This document shows positions 42,151 to 54,028 of a DNA stretch of 64,000 nucleotides, piece after piece (the first letter of the stretch is position 1; each line of letters opens with the position of its first letter). The stretch is from Thalassia testudinum. Its lineage: Eukaryota; Streptophyta; Magnoliopsida; Alismatales; Hydrocharitaceae. The stretch covers positions 41,553,001 to 41,617,000 of the forward strand of contig JAZHRO010000003.1 of NCBI GenBank assembly GCA_037157565.1, written 5' to 3'. The translations under genes were made by a program, and so were the position numbers. The notes under the pieces were generated by a model, which saw only the letters and a program-made list of their open reading frames with translations, searched no databases and was not told the DNA's origin.

Positions 42151-42183
42151 GAGGACATTGCAAATCTTAGGCATGGGGGGGTA
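42151..42183 (+). other. Internal polypurine-like tract of A
   Basis: GAGGACATTGCAAATCTTAG is followed by GCATGGGGGGGTA. The same pair of blocks (GAGGACATT, then CATGGGGG) occurs in B (51417-51450), C (54729-54760) and D (18155-18187), each about 1.2-1.3 kb before the true LTR-adjacent tract where that can be measured. Confidence 0.7.
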
Positions 42184-43436
42184 TGAAAGTGCAAAAACTC
42201 GTAAGAAAAGGTTTCAAACAAAAAATTCACATATGCCAGAAATACCATAAAAATTAAAAAAAATTTCGAAAAAGAATAAGAGGAAAAGAGGAGAATTTTG
42301 TGAAGGAGAGAAGAAACAAAATGAAAAGGAGCACAAAATTATAAGAAAAGTTGATAGTCATTAGTAAGGAACTAAGGAATTAACCTAAGTTCTAGACCTC
42401 ATTCAAGAAAATAACTGAAAAGTGCACAATAAGATTAGTAAGAATGCAAACCTTAGGCATTCTTGAATAGACTCTTAGTACTCATTAAGATCTGGACACT
42501 CCTCAAGAGGTTGAGGAAAATGAAAAGCTGAAGTATTAGGTCTAAGGCTTAGGGAGTATTCGGCCTCGTTAACTAATTTTTGGTTTACGGGACTCAGTAA
42601 CCCAAGCACCCTAATCTCACACACAGCCTGGTTCAGTAAGCGTAAAAATCAGAATCACGCAGAAGCGTCGCAAAAATCTGAAAAGAACACCTAGAATAGG
42701 AATGGCCGATCAACACAAGTTGATTTGGACGAGTTCCCAGCGCGGAGAGGCGGGAAATCCCCTCGAAGATGCGTAACAAAATATCATCTCCTCGGTGCTT
42801 GTCTCTTAGGATATTTGCATATCCTACGGGGGGCATGTAAGCACTCTGCTGGTTCAGATTCCATGGATGGCATTATCTCGAAGTGTCAATTGCCAGGGTC
42901 TGGATTCGGCCACGGAATACCATGGATGGGATTATCTCGAAATCTCAATAGCCAGGGTTCCGGGGGTTGCCATGGGCGGTGCTATCTTGAAGCATCGATC
43001 GCCAGGAACCCTTGAGGATTGATGATGGGAGCAAGGAATCTGATACAGACCGTGTTGAAAAGCTAATCCTAGGCTAGAACTAAAAAGAAAAAGAGAGAGA
43101 AAACTCTCCAAACAGAAAAAACTTTCTATCTCTCTCTTACAAAATGCACTGCGAACTGGGCCAGGGCTAAAATCATTTCAAGCACGGGTGCTTTAACCAC
43201 GAAGTCCAATAAACCTTAGGTTAGTTCTTGCGGGCCTTAAAAACCTTTGCTAAAAGACTGAGGCTAAGGCTAGACAGATTTGGATCTTGATTGGTACTAG
43301 AGTATCTTTTAGGCCTATGGTCAGCATTCTAACCTAATTTATGCTCAAATAAAAAGGCACTTATCTAAAACCATTGAAAACTTCATGGTCTAGAACAAGG
43401 GTTGAAACCTTAAGTTTTTTTTGCTAAGGGACTAGC
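42184..43436 (+). other. A 3' noncoding region with three tandem units
   Basis: About 1.25 kb without a gene. At 42861-42919, 42920-42969 and 42970-43010 are three units sharing CCATGG, then TTATCTYGAA and then GCCAGG. They correspond in place, and loosely in sequence (TTATC...GGCAGG), to the paired repeats of B (51834-51890, 51998-52054) and C. Confidence 0.65.
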
Positions 43437-43456
43437 AAAAGCTAGGCATGGGGGTA
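43437..43456 (+). other. A terminal polypurine tract
   Basis: AAAAGCTAGGCATGGGGGTA ends at the TG of the 3' LTR. It is the usual primer site for plus-strand synthesis and nearly identical to that of C. Confidence 0.8.
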
Positions 43457-46227
43457 TGATGAGAACCTCATCATGAGCCATAACTAGCTCATTTTGACCC
43501 AATACAAAGGATAAAAGCTCCTACATATCTCAAGGAAAGGCTTAACTCAGAGAATTCTGAGTTTGAGAAGAAAACTAGTCATAAGGGGTAAAAGTGCAAT
43601 TTTACCAGTATAATCTGCATACAGGGTAATTCAGGGCCCAAACACAGGTCAAAACAGCTTAATAAGAATAAAAGTGGGATGAGATGATCTAGCAAGGGCT
43701 ACAGCACTTCCAAGGAACCAAATGATAATCTGTAACCCTAAAACAACCCACTTCAATTCACAAGGTTCGAGGCAAAGTAAAAATAGAATAAACCCTCTAA
43801 AATTCATAGAAAAATAATCTCTAGGGTTTAGAACCTTCAATTTGGCCTTTAGAACCCATTTTGACCTACATTGAGAACCATGCCCAATTAATAACTTAAT
43901 TTGGGTTTTTGCGCAAATTGACCAGTCAAACAAGGTTTAATATGAAAATAAAATTCACCATCAGATTCCTTAGGTCCTAATTAGTCATGTATAAAAACTT
44001 GAGCCTAAGAAGAAACCTCCTTGACCGACTTTACACTTTGGTCCTCATATATTTACTCTTTGGCCCTCAACTTTTGAACCCTCGCATTTAGGCCCCTAAC
44101 TCTCCTTCGTTCTTTGCAAACAGGTCCCTCCTGCAAAACCCTGCCAGCACCATGCTCCGGCGACCTTGCGCGGAGCATGGCGCCGCGCAGGGTGAGGTGG
44201 AGGACCTGGCATGTGTACCGGGGGTGCCCTGCGTCGTCAGCCGTCGCAGGAGCACCCCCATGATCATTGCAGCCCCCCATACCGGCCGTGCGAACGCACG
44301 GACGGTATGGGTTCGTATTCCGACCATGCTCCGGCGAGGGAGACACGTCGTCTCCCTCCGCCTTCCTCCCTGCTTCAACCCTATAAATACCCCCCGCCGC
44401 TCCACCGACCAAAGCAGCCTGGATCTGACGGAGAAAACCCCCAATTTTCCTCTCTTCTCACTCCGGCAGACGCCCACCAGCTCCGGCGGTTCTTCCTCCT
44501 CCTCCTCTTCGCTCTGCCGCAATACCAGCAGCAGAGATTTCTTCCCCTGCTCTTTCCGCGTCGCGCAATACCGGCGCGCGCTGCCTCTGCCCCGTCGTCA
44601 CCGCCGTCCTCCCCCCACTGGGCATCGTCTTCTCCGGCGACAGTCGATACGACTGTCGCCCTGTTCCTCCCCCCTTCGTCCCTGCAGTTAAGTTAGACCT
44701 ACTCCCCTTCTCCTCCTCTTTCTTTCCCCGCTTTCGATTTAGTCAATTAAGCCCTCTACCGACCCTGTTCACCCTCATCCTCTCCGCCTCCGACCACCCT
44801 CCGGCGAGCCGCTCCCATCACCTCAGCGACCCACACGGCTCGCCGACCACCGCAGAACCTCCGCCTCCTCACCCTGATCCTCTTCCGCCCCTCCACTTCC
44901 CACCAGACACCCTCTGCAGATCCACCGAACACACCCACTCCCTCGCTCACAGTTTGACCTAGGACGACCTGACAGCTCCATCTCGCCCCCTGCAGACCCC
45001 CTGACCACCTTCGCCGTGCCACGGCGAAGGTCCCCCGCCTGTCTGATTTGGCCGAGAGGCCGTGCTATTGATTTCAGGTTCCAGGCCTTGACCGCCATTG
45101 GCGAGGAAGCTCGAAGCTTGCTCGAGGTTGCTCCAAGCCTAGATATCCCAGGTTGAAGAGCCACGGCCAGCGCGGAAGAGTCTTGCGCACACACCCCGGC
45201 CCTCAATTGGAGTTGCGCGCCTCAACAGCTGTTGCAATTGGAAGCACCATCCCTGCTGCAGGCGTGAGAGAAGCGGGGTGCGCGGATAGTCCCACCTCGG
45301 GAGTTTCTGGAGCCACACACTCACATAAATTGCAAAACTGCCACCATCTGTTTGCCTCAGTTACCACGGGGTGAGGTCCCTCTCACCCGACCCGACCCGA
45401 CTCGGCCTCGTCCGTGACCACGCTCCGCGGACCTGGCCCGACCCGATTAGACTGACCTGCACTCCTCGCCCACCACGCACGCCGGTGGGCCTGGACCCGG
45501 GCCTGACCCGAACCCGATTACCCGGTAGCGCTCTGGGAGAGCTTCCGAAGAGTGATTTCAGAGAGAGAGATACGCGGGGGAGGGGGGTAGAGTAGGTTTT
45601 TGCCTCTTGACGAAAAAACTCCGAAGTGTGCAGGCCAAAGAAGAAGAAGCAGACCCGCTGAAGAAGAAGGAGCTGCTGCACTGTAGCGAAGGCATCGTTA
45701 AGTCGTCTCAGCACCGGGGCAGACGACGGAAGGTCAGCAGCCAGAGCAGGAAAGAAGACAGGCTGAAGAAGAAGGAAGAGCAACGGCCATCGCGAAAGAA
45801 GAAAAAGATCGGTCAAGGCAGGTGAAGACAAAGAAGAAGAAGGAATGAAGAGAAGCAAGAAGCAAGAAAAGAAGAAGACGATCTGAAGAAAAAGAAAGAA
45901 AAGAAACAAGGAAGAACAGAAGAAGAAGAGCACGAGGGGAAGATCTGAAGAAAGCAGAAGAAGAAGAAGAAGAAGAAGAAGAAGAACAGGAAGAACCAAA
46001 GACAAAGAGGAAGAAAGAAGAAAAGAAGAAGAAGCCAAATTTTCATCTCTCTCTCTCTCTCTTTATTTTTGTAATAGAACTTGTATATCTCTAGAATACA
46101 ACTTGCTCCCTGAGTTCGACCTCGGGAACTCTTTTATTTTTCCGAGTAAAAAATTTTATATGAAACGTTGGTAACAACCGGCTTTACTACAACGATATAA
46201 CACAACCCGGTCAAACCCACGTTATCA
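43457..46227 (+). mobile_element. A 3' LTR
   Basis: The 2,771-bp LTR is almost identical to 36193-38959: three substitutions, one extra C in a C-run near 44614 and one extra AAG near 45975. It repeats the U3 hairpin array, TATA box (44382-44389) and leader hairpin (44636-44660). A plant poly-A signal is not obvious. Confidence 0.95.
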
Positions 46228-46232
46228 TTCCC
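46228..46232. repeat. Target-site duplication of element A, right copy (TTCCC)
   Basis: It is identical to 36188-36192. The B gag frame continues directly from here. Confidence 0.95.
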
Positions 46233-47395
46233 CATGGGAAAGACCAATGCCCTCAGAAAAGCTATTACTACCTTTACACTCCAGGGTGGGGAACAATTTC
46301 ATGAGGCATGGGAAAGATTTAATGAACTCTTGAGGAAATGCCCACACCACGAAGTACCAAGGTGGCAATTGGCCCAAATTTTCTACCATGGTCTGGACAG
46401 CAACCTGCGGAACTTCATCGACGCCTCATGCAGGGGGAACTTCCTAAACAAAGATGAGGAGAGCACGTTTGAGCTCTTTGAGTCTATGAGCGAGAATTCG
46501 TTCAACAATGCCTCTATGACCCAGCTCAACAGGTCCAGTCAACCTCGTGGTGGGATTTATGAGGTACAAGCAAATTCTGGAATGGTTGACATGGACATCA
46601 TTGCCAAGAAATTGGATCGAGTGGAATTGGTGGACAAAAAGATTAATGAGCTACTGAACCAGATCAGGAAACCCTTACAAACTTTCTCCCTAGAAAAGGG
46701 AGCGCATAATTTTGACCTGGTCCAGCCCTTAACCCAACTGAACCTGGAACAACCCCTGACCACATTCCAGGGAGGGACCTTTGCTCCCTCAACCCTTGAT
46801 TACTCCCTTCCCTCTTCATCAACATTGGCTAACCTAGAAGATGTGCAAGCTGTCCAAGGTTATGCGAAACCTGACCCTTTCTCCAACACTTACAACACTG
46901 GCTGGCGTAACCACCCCAACTTTGGTTGGACAAACCAGAAACCATCACAATTCCAAAACTAGCCAAGGCCAAACCAGCAGCCACACTTGCCCCCTATCAG
47001 CAAGGACCACCAGTTAGACCCCAATATAATCAGAATAGGGTGGCCTCTCCCCCACAAAACCAAATGGATACCCTAATAAAGATGATGGCTGACATGAACC
47101 AGAAACATTAGGAGGAAATGGCCTTGGTAAAGGGACAATTAAGCCAACTCTTGGACTGTAAACAACAAGGATCCCTACCTTCCCAGCCACAACTGAACCC
47201 ACGAAACATAATTAATAGAGGCCCCAATTCGCAAGGGTTCCAAGGCAACCCCTGGTAGGCTCACATGATCCAGCCAGCCCCGCAAACACCTCCTTGGTTT
47301 AGTGCTTCTTCGTCCTCATCTTCTCAAGGATCAACCCATGGCCCCAATGCCTCTACCAATGCAATGACCTTGAGAAGCGGCACCAAAACCTAGGA
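46233..47395 (+). pseudogene. gag: B gag, C-terminal part
   Basis: It continues from 36192 with MGKTNALRKAITTFTLQGGE, PHHEVPRWQLAQIFYHGL, NEDEESTFELFES-type sequence, SSQPRGGIYEVQANSGMVDM, a coiled KKLDRVELVDKKINELLNQI stretch and a Pro/Gln-rich end with NTYNTGWRNHPNFGW. Stops replace Gln codons at about 46960 and 47108. Further stops near 47258 and 47392 sit before the TLRSGT block. No CCHC knuckle is seen, unlike F. Confidence 0.88.
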
Positions 47396-48310
47396 TCCCA
47401 AATGGCCGACTCTCCCCGAGACTTAACCTGCTGAAATACCCGACTCAGAAGAGGCACCAACCAAGGACCCAGACATAGAACCAATCCACATTCAGACACC
47501 CTACCCTGAGGCCTTGGAAACAATCAAGAAAAAGAAGAATGTTGTGGTAACTGAGGAGCTGTTGGAAATCTTTAAGCAAGTACAGATTAATATTCCGCTC
47601 CTTGAAGCCGTCAAACACATCCCTGCTACGCCAAGTTTTTAAAGGGTGCCTGTACACCCAAGCGTAAGCCGAGACCTCAAGCACCTAGAAAGGTTGTGCT
47701 CTTTGAACAATCAAGTTTCGTAATATCAAGCAACCATCCACTCAAGCGAACTGACCCAGGAGCGCCCCTGATTTCCTGCAATATCGGGGACATGACATTT
47801 GATAGAGAGCTCTTGGACCTAGGTGCTTCTATCAATCTGATTCCAACAACCCTGTACCACCAATTTGGTTTTGGAGAGCTGACACCAACCCCTGTCACCA
47901 TCCAGCTGGCTGATAGATCAGTGAAAACCCCGAAGGGGGTTGTCGAGGACGTGATTGTATGGGTCAAGGACTTCTATTTCCCGGTCGACTTTTTGGTACT
48001 CGACATGGAAGTCCCTGAAAAATTGCAGAACGCACCCATAATCTTAGGCAATCCTTTCTTAGCTACGGCTAAGGCAAACATTGATTGCGACACGGGATGA
48101 ATGGAAATCGCCTTCGGGGATAGGAAAATGCAATTGGATATCTTCTGGGCGACAAAGTCTTTTGATTGCGATTGCGTTGAGGAACATGATCCCGTGGAAA
48201 CTCTAATCAAGGAATGCCTCACCCTCAGTTCTGTATCAGACCACCAAACCCGTAGTGACTGTTCTGACCCATCACCATCATTACCCGTGGACCTCTGTAA
48301 GGCTGAGTAG
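47396..48310 (+). pseudogene. pr: B aspartic protease
   Basis: After the LEIFKQVQINIPLLEAVKHI block a one-base loss near 47630 shifts the frame. CTPKRKPRPQAPRKVVLFEQ follows, then the retropepsin domain: ELLDLGASINLIP (DLGA active site), FGFGELTPTPVTIQLADRS, VKDFYFPVDFLVLDMEV and IILGNPFLATAKANIDC. The second half-site reads ILGN where D and C have ILGR. A TGA replaces the Cys codon at 48098. The role was cleavage of the polyprotein; it is inactive. Confidence 0.88.
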
Positions 48311-49920
48311 CATCACACGACACCATTTGAGGAGATTGTTGTTGATCAAGTCCCGCCCTTTTCCTTCCCATCGACTGTGGTTCCACTTGCACCTGAACTT
48401 AAACCATTGCCCGAGAATCTCAAGTATGTCTTCCTAGGACCTGACCAGACCTTCCCAGTGATTATTAATTCTCATCTAACCAAGGATCAGGAACTCAGGT
48501 TGACTGCGACCCTTTCAGAACATCAGACCGCCATTTGTTGGACCATTTCGGACTTAAGAGGAATTAGCCCCACCTATTACACCCATAAGATTTACCTGGA
48601 AGACGGGGCACGACCTTCCCACTAGATGCAGAGACGTTTAAACCCAAACATGCGGGAGGTCATTAAAAAAGAAATTATCAAGTGGCTTGATGCCGACATC
48701 ATATATCCTATCTCCGATAGCCCCTGGGTGAGCCCCACTCAAGTGGTTCCAAAGCAAGCTGGGCTCACCGTTGTCACCAATGATCACGGTGAATCCATGC
48801 CCACCCGCACCACCACCGCATGGCGGGTGTGTATTGATTATAGGAAGCTCAATGAAGCCACTAAGAAGGATCATTTCCCCTTACCATTCATTGACCAAAT
48901 CCTTGAAAGATTGGCACGACAGAAGTATTTTTGCTTCCTGGATGGATATTCAGGATATAACCAAGTCGCAATTGCTCTGGAAGACCAGGAAAAGACCACA
49001 TTCACTTGCTCGTATGGCACGTTTGCATTCCGTCGAATGCCGTCGGGTTAGGCAACGCACCTGCGACCTTCCAACGTTGCATGCTAGCCATTTTTTCAGA
49101 AATGGTGGGTGAATACTTAGAGGTCTTTATGGATGATTTCTCTGTATTCGGGAATTCATTCGACCATTGTTTGAGCAACTTGGAGAAAATCCTGAAATGA
49201 TGTATTGAGGTTAACCTAGTGTTAAGTTGGGAAAAGAGCCATTTTATGGTTCAATAAGGAATTATCCTCGGTCACATCATATCGCATAGGGGCATCGAGG
49301 TAGGTTGGTCTAAGGTTGATTTAATTTCCAAACTTCCTCCAGCTAGCTCGGTCCGACAAATTCGCTCCTTCCTAGGACATGTTGGCTTCTACCGAAGGTT
49401 CATTAAAGACTTTTCCAAGCTTTCCAAACCCTTGACCAACCTTCTAGCGAACGACGCCCTATTCCACATGTCTTCTGATTGCATCCAGGCTTATCACACC
49501 CTCCGGGACTTAGTCTCCACCGCACCTGTACTTCAACCCCCAGACTTGTCCCAGGACTTTGAGATTATGTGTAATGCATCAGATTTTGCCATAGGCGCTG
49601 TCCTGGGACAAAGGCAAGACAAGAAGCCCATGGTGATCTACTACGCGAGCAAAACGTTAGAAGAGGCCCAACGAAATTATACGGTCACAGAGAAAGAGTT
49701 GCTCGCTATAGTCTTTGGACTTGAAAAGTTTCGATCGTACTTGCTAGGATCCCACGTGACTATTTACACTGACCATTCAGCCATCCAGCACCTGTTGGCC
49801 AAGAAGGACGCAAAGCCCAGGCTCATCAGATGGATCCTACTTTTGCAAGAATTTGACCTGGAAATCCGAGACAAGGTCGGATCGAAGAATGTGGTGGCTA
49901 ACCACTTGTCTAGACTTCAT
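48311..49920 (+). pseudogene. rt: B reverse transcriptase and RNase H
   Basis: Athila RT blocks in order: SDSPWVSPTQVVPKQAGLTV, WRVCIDYRKLNEATKKDHFP, LPFIDQILERLARQKYFCFL, DGYSGYNQVAIALEDQEKTT, then a one-base loss near 49050 and FMDD at 49126-49137 with both aspartates kept. RNase [16 protein letters not shown], where the first catalytic Asp of MCDASD is Asn (AAT at 49573-49575), then [20 protein letters not shown] and [16 protein letters not shown]. Stops are at about 48308, 48623, 49198 and 49255. It is non-functional. Confidence 0.9.
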
Positions 49921-51279
49921 CCAGACCACATTGGACCCTCCCTACCTCTATCTGACGCCTTCCCTGATGAACACATCCTGGCTGTGCAAGACAAGAAAAT
50001 GCCATGGTATGCTGACTACGTCAACTACCTGGTTGTAGGACAAACCCCGCACAGCTGGTCCAGACAGCAACGGGACAAGTTCTTGGCTGAGGCCAAGCAC
50101 TATTTCTGGGATGATTCCATGCTATTTCGCCTCTGTGCTAACCAGATCATCAGGAGGTGTATCCCCGAGGATGAAGTTTAGAGTGTGCTTTCCTTCTGTC
50201 ATGACCAGGCTTGTGGTGGCCACTTCTCTGGAAAGAAAATAGCTGCAAAAGTTTTACAGTCTGGATTTTACTGGCCGTCCCTATTTAAGGATGCACACAA
50301 CTTTGCCAAGACTTGCTCACGCTGTCAAACGCTGGGGACTATGACCAAGAAAGATATGATGCCCCTTCAGCCCATTTTGATTGTCGAAATCTTTGACGTT
50401 TGGGGTATCGATTTTATGGGCCCCTTTCCACCATCCAATGGCTTTGAGTACATCCTAGTCTCAGTCGACTATGTTTCTAAATGGATTGAAGCCGCCGCCA
50501 CTCGCCGATGCGACCACAGGACTATCACGGACTTTGTTAAGAACATCTTTTCCCAGTTTGGAATACCCAAGGCCATGATCAGTGATGGTGGAAGCCATTT
50601 TATTCATTCCCAATTCCATGCCCTACTTAGAAAATACGGGGTGAACCACCACATTGCTACCCCGTATCATCCGCAAACAAACGGGCAGACCGAGGTCTCA
50701 AATAGATAAATCAAGAACATTTTAGAGAAGACTGTGAGACCTGACAAGAAAGACTGGTCCACACGACTTGATGACGCCCTGTGGGCATACAGGATCGCTT
50801 TCAAGACCCCGATAGGCATGTCGCCTTATCGCCTGGTCTTTGGCAAAGCCTGCCATCTTCCTGTTGAATTGGAACACTGGGCTTACTGGGCTGTCAAGCA
50901 ATGTAACATGGATCCCCAGTTAGCCGATGTGCAGAGGACGCTCCAATTATCTGAGCTCGAAGAAATTCGTCGGGACGCTTTTGAAAATAGTCGACTGTAT
51001 AAGGAGAAAATGAAAGCCGTCCATGACCGAATCATTCATAGAAAAACCTTTGAGCCTAACCAACAAGTCTGGCTGTTTGACGCCTGCCTAAAACTCTTCC
51101 CAGGGAAACTCAGGTCCAAATGGATAGGACCATTTCGGGTGGTTAAGCCCTACTCTAATGGGGCGGTTGAAATCGCTGATCCTAACACTGGGCACACTTT
51201 TACAGTTAATGGTCAAAGATTGAAGCATTTCCTGGTCCAGGTTCCCCCAAAGGAGAGTGTCACCCTCGTTAAGGGATGA
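49921..51279 (+). pseudogene. int: B integrase
   Basis: HHCC zinc-binding N-terminus (CHDQACGGHF through KTCSRCQTLG, 50200-50330). DDE core: Asp in VWGIDFMG, Asp in SDGGSHF and Glu in GQTEVSN, with 35 residues between the last two, the D,D35E pattern of retroviral-type integrases. The C-terminal part [19 protein letters not shown] and NGQRLKHF is the GPY/F region. Stops replace Gln at about 50179 and 50707; otherwise the frame is long and the catalytic residues are intact. The end stop is at 51277. Confidence 0.9.
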
Positions 51280-52610
51280 CACGGAGCACCTCCCAACTGG
51301 AGGCGTTAAACTCAGCGCTTCTTGGGAGGCAACCCAGAGGATTCAGACTGATCCGGTATTTTACGTCACTCAGGTACTATCTTTTTGAACTCTTATGCAT
51401 CCATGTACTTGCCAATGAGGACATTGTCTAACTTAAGCATGGGGGGGTGATAAATTACTAAATCCTGAGCTCATTTAATCAGTCTGAATCAAATAAAATA
51501 ATAAAAAAAAAATTGAATTTAGGAAGAAAACTTAGGCATTAGAAACTTGTCAATAGTGGAAAATAATACAAAAAGAACTTAAACACTAAGAATTTTCAGG
51601 TCTTCAGGCTTAATCATCCCTGGTGTCTGTTAAAATATGGATTTAGCTTCGAATCCTTGCAACCTTAAGCCATTCTAATCCACCTACTAAATAAGGTGAT
51701 AAATATACGACTTATCAACTCACCCTCTAACTCAGAAAAACTTTGAGTCTAAGCATCTGCACACATTTTTGCACAGACTCACTCCTCGGAGATTTTGACA
51801 GAAATTGGATAGCTAATGAACTCTCTAGGGTAGTATGGCTAGTAAGTTATCGTGGGTAACAGCCCATTGGCAGGTTGTCCAGAACCCAGCCACAGACCAT
51901 TTCTTCTTCATTGCCTCTAGGTACATTTGAGATTAGGGAAGCCACCTACGAAAAAAAAGAAGAAGAAAAGAAAATAAACCACACTTCACCGTACAAGTAT
52001 GGCTGGCAAGTGATCGTGGGTAACAGCCCATTGGTCAGTTGTCCAGAGCCCAGCTCAATAACTGCACAAAAAGAACCAAAGCACTTCAGGAAGAAGCAGG
52101 GAAGTAGTACAAGCCGGGGAGATATACACTGGAAAAATCCTTGTGTTGACCCCAATTAAAACAAACGTAGGGAGAAAGCTACCAATTGAATAAATACACC
52201 TTCAGGCAAATTTATTTCCTCTTCTGGTCACTTAGGGGCATAGAAACCTGAAGTCTATCTAAATTACAGTTAAGTGAGTCTATCACAACCTTCACACCAA
52301 GATGCTTAGCACTTAGGGTTTTGACCGAGTTTTGGGTGAGTTGGGTAGCCATAAAAAGTTACCAACCCACACTGAATTCCGAAAAAAATTCTAAAAATAT
52401 ATATATACACATATACATATGTATAGTTATATACATTAAAGCAAGGATTCGGGTGATTCATATTTTGGCAGACATCGAACGCTGCTTAGTCTTTGTAGAT
52501 TAAGATCTCGGTATATTTCCTCCTATTGACAAGTGACGAAGTGTCTAAGCAATTACTTCTTAAATTCTGAAAGAAAATAAAGGCTATAATAAACCTTGCA
52601 AGGGACTAGT
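51280..52610 (+). other. B 3' noncoding region with hairpin, internal polypurine-like tract and paired repeats
   Basis: It contains the hairpin TGGG-AGGCAA-CCCA (51323-51336), the GAGGACATT...CATGGGGGGGTGATAA tract (51417-51450), two copies (51834-51890, 51998-52054) of a unit reading ATGGCT-G-AAGT-ATCGTGGG, TAACAGCCCATTGG and GTTGTCCAGA-CCCAGC, and a TA/CA-rich microsatellite near 52396-52440. No envelope-like ORF is present, although many Athila elements have one here. Confidence 0.75.
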
Positions 52611-52630
52611 GAGGAGTAAGCATAGGGGTA
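52611..52630 (+). other. B terminal polypurine tract
   Basis: GAGGAGTAAGCATAGGGGTA lies directly before the 3' LTR start at 52631. Confidence 0.75.
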
Positions 52631-54023
52631 TGATAACACTACACAAGGGGGTGATAATTATGTTGAATAGGACCCATCTTAAGAATAAAAGGCATAACAT
52701 AAGTAGAATGGGAGCATTGCATGCATCATGTATCAAGATTGCTTATAAAACTGTATTAATAGCCATTTGTGTAAGAACTTGTCAAAGCAGGCTTCAGATG
52801 AGCAACCGGACCACACGGATGGATTCAGAACGACGAACGGAGTCCAACAGACTCAAGGTCGACCAAATCTGACATCCGGAGCTCCTACAATGGGTCCAAG
52901 AAGTTCTGACCATTGATCTGGAGATCAACGGCCCTCATTGCGCCACGTCACCCCCGCTCCACCGCACGCCACTCTCCCTTCAGCTGAGATCAAATCTCGG
53001 CCATCGATCTTCGATCAGACGGCCGAGACTCACACACCAGCCCACAGTCGCCGCGACAAAGCGCAGGCGTGGCGCAATGGTTAACGCGCACGCCAGCATG
53101 CACGCAATGTGGGTTCGAGCTGCGCGGTGCGTGAAATCGAAGACGAAGGTCACGCGTGGCGAAATTGGGCCGCCCGATCAGCAGCGGGCTGCTGAGATCG
53201 CGCCATGCGGTGCGCGAACAGATTGCGAGAGCCCACGCGCGCGCGCACGCCAAGCGATGACGTGCACACACACGTGCGCCCGAGGCACAATCCAAGTGCA
53301 TCAAGGAGAGATCTCAGCCGTCCGATCTTCGATTGGACAGCTCTCACGCAACGGCCGCGGATCGAGTGCGAAGAAGAACAGCACGGGTGGTTGACAAGCC
53401 GGCTAGAGGGCTTCACCGACGCTTTTGTTGCGGTTTTAGCGATATCTCGGACGTCGCTAAAGCCCCTTCTTCTTTTAGAAAGCCCTTAACCCTATTTAAA
53501 CCCCCTCCAACCACTCATTCAAGGCATTCACTTCCCTTGCAACTACTCCACCCCTCTCTTAGCTAGCTTTAGGCCCTCTTGTAATCGTCGGAGATGACGA
53601 GCCGTCGACGGAGCCTCTTCCACCGCCGTTGCTGCCTCGTCTCTCTCCCTCCTCTCTCTCTCTCTCTTTTAAGCTTTCCATTACTTTTGTTTGAGCATGT
53701 ATTTAATGTTGTAAGCTATGAACTAAAAGTGCATGATTAATGAAGTTATTTTCTATTCAGTTGTTACTTTAATTTCTATTTAAGTTGCATGATCAAACAA
53801 GAAACACTCTAACCCTAATCTCTCTCTCTATCTCTCTCGCTTTTCAAACCGCACCTCAGCAAGCAAAACTCCACACTTTCCGTGACAAGTGATAATAAAA
53901 ATTCGATTTTCATGCCTCCCTAAGACCGACACTCGGACTCACCTTCGTTTATTTACTTTAAAATCGGTGTTGCAAGGGTGACTATAACGACACTTCTTAA
54001 CACACACACACAATCGCACATCA
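52631..54023 (+). mobile_element. B 3' LTR
   Basis: The 1,393-bp LTR is paired with 33039-34421. Many differences are transitions at CpG sites. TATA-like CTATTTAAAC is at about 53492-53502, the palindrome at 53435-53461 and the tRNA-like boxes at 53070-53121. It is followed by GCTTC, the target duplication. Confidence 0.92.
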
Positions 54024-54028
54024 GCTTC

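Larger units (their letters stand above)
36193..46227 (+). mobile_element. Element A: young non-autonomous LTR retrotransposon with one unknown ORF
   Basis: A complete 10,035-bp element: LTRs 36193-38959 and 43457-46227, PBS at 38963, one 628-codon ORF, 3' noncoding region, polypurine tract and duplication TTCCC. Between the LTRs I find no capsid, zinc knuckle, protease, RT, RNase H or integrase motif in any frame. The LTRs differ by three substitutions (36312/43576, 36660/43924, 38104/45369) and two short indels that I can see. The PBS, the hairpin after the ORF, the internal polypurine-like tract and the repeats before the 3' LTR match B, C and D. It therefore looks like an Athila-dependent element that replaced gag-pol with another ORF. 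Confidence 0.93.
33039..54023 (+). mobile_element. Element B, Athila-lineage retrotransposon, split by element A
   Basis: B is complete when A is removed (33039-36192 plus 46233-54023, about 10.9 kb). Order: 5' LTR, PBS, leader, gag, protease, RT/RNase H, integrase, 3' noncoding region, polypurine tract and 3' LTR. It sits in the 3' noncoding region of C with duplication GCTTC. LTR differences are mostly C/T and G/A transitions, roughly 4-6% by eye. The polyprotein has about nine stops and two frameshifts, so it is no longer autonomous. Confidence 0.92.

Noticed and set aside
51280..52610. Envelope-like ORF after integrase in B, as in some Athila elements
   Set aside because: No frame longer than about 95 codons and no membrane segment; the homologous parts of A and C are also noncoding.
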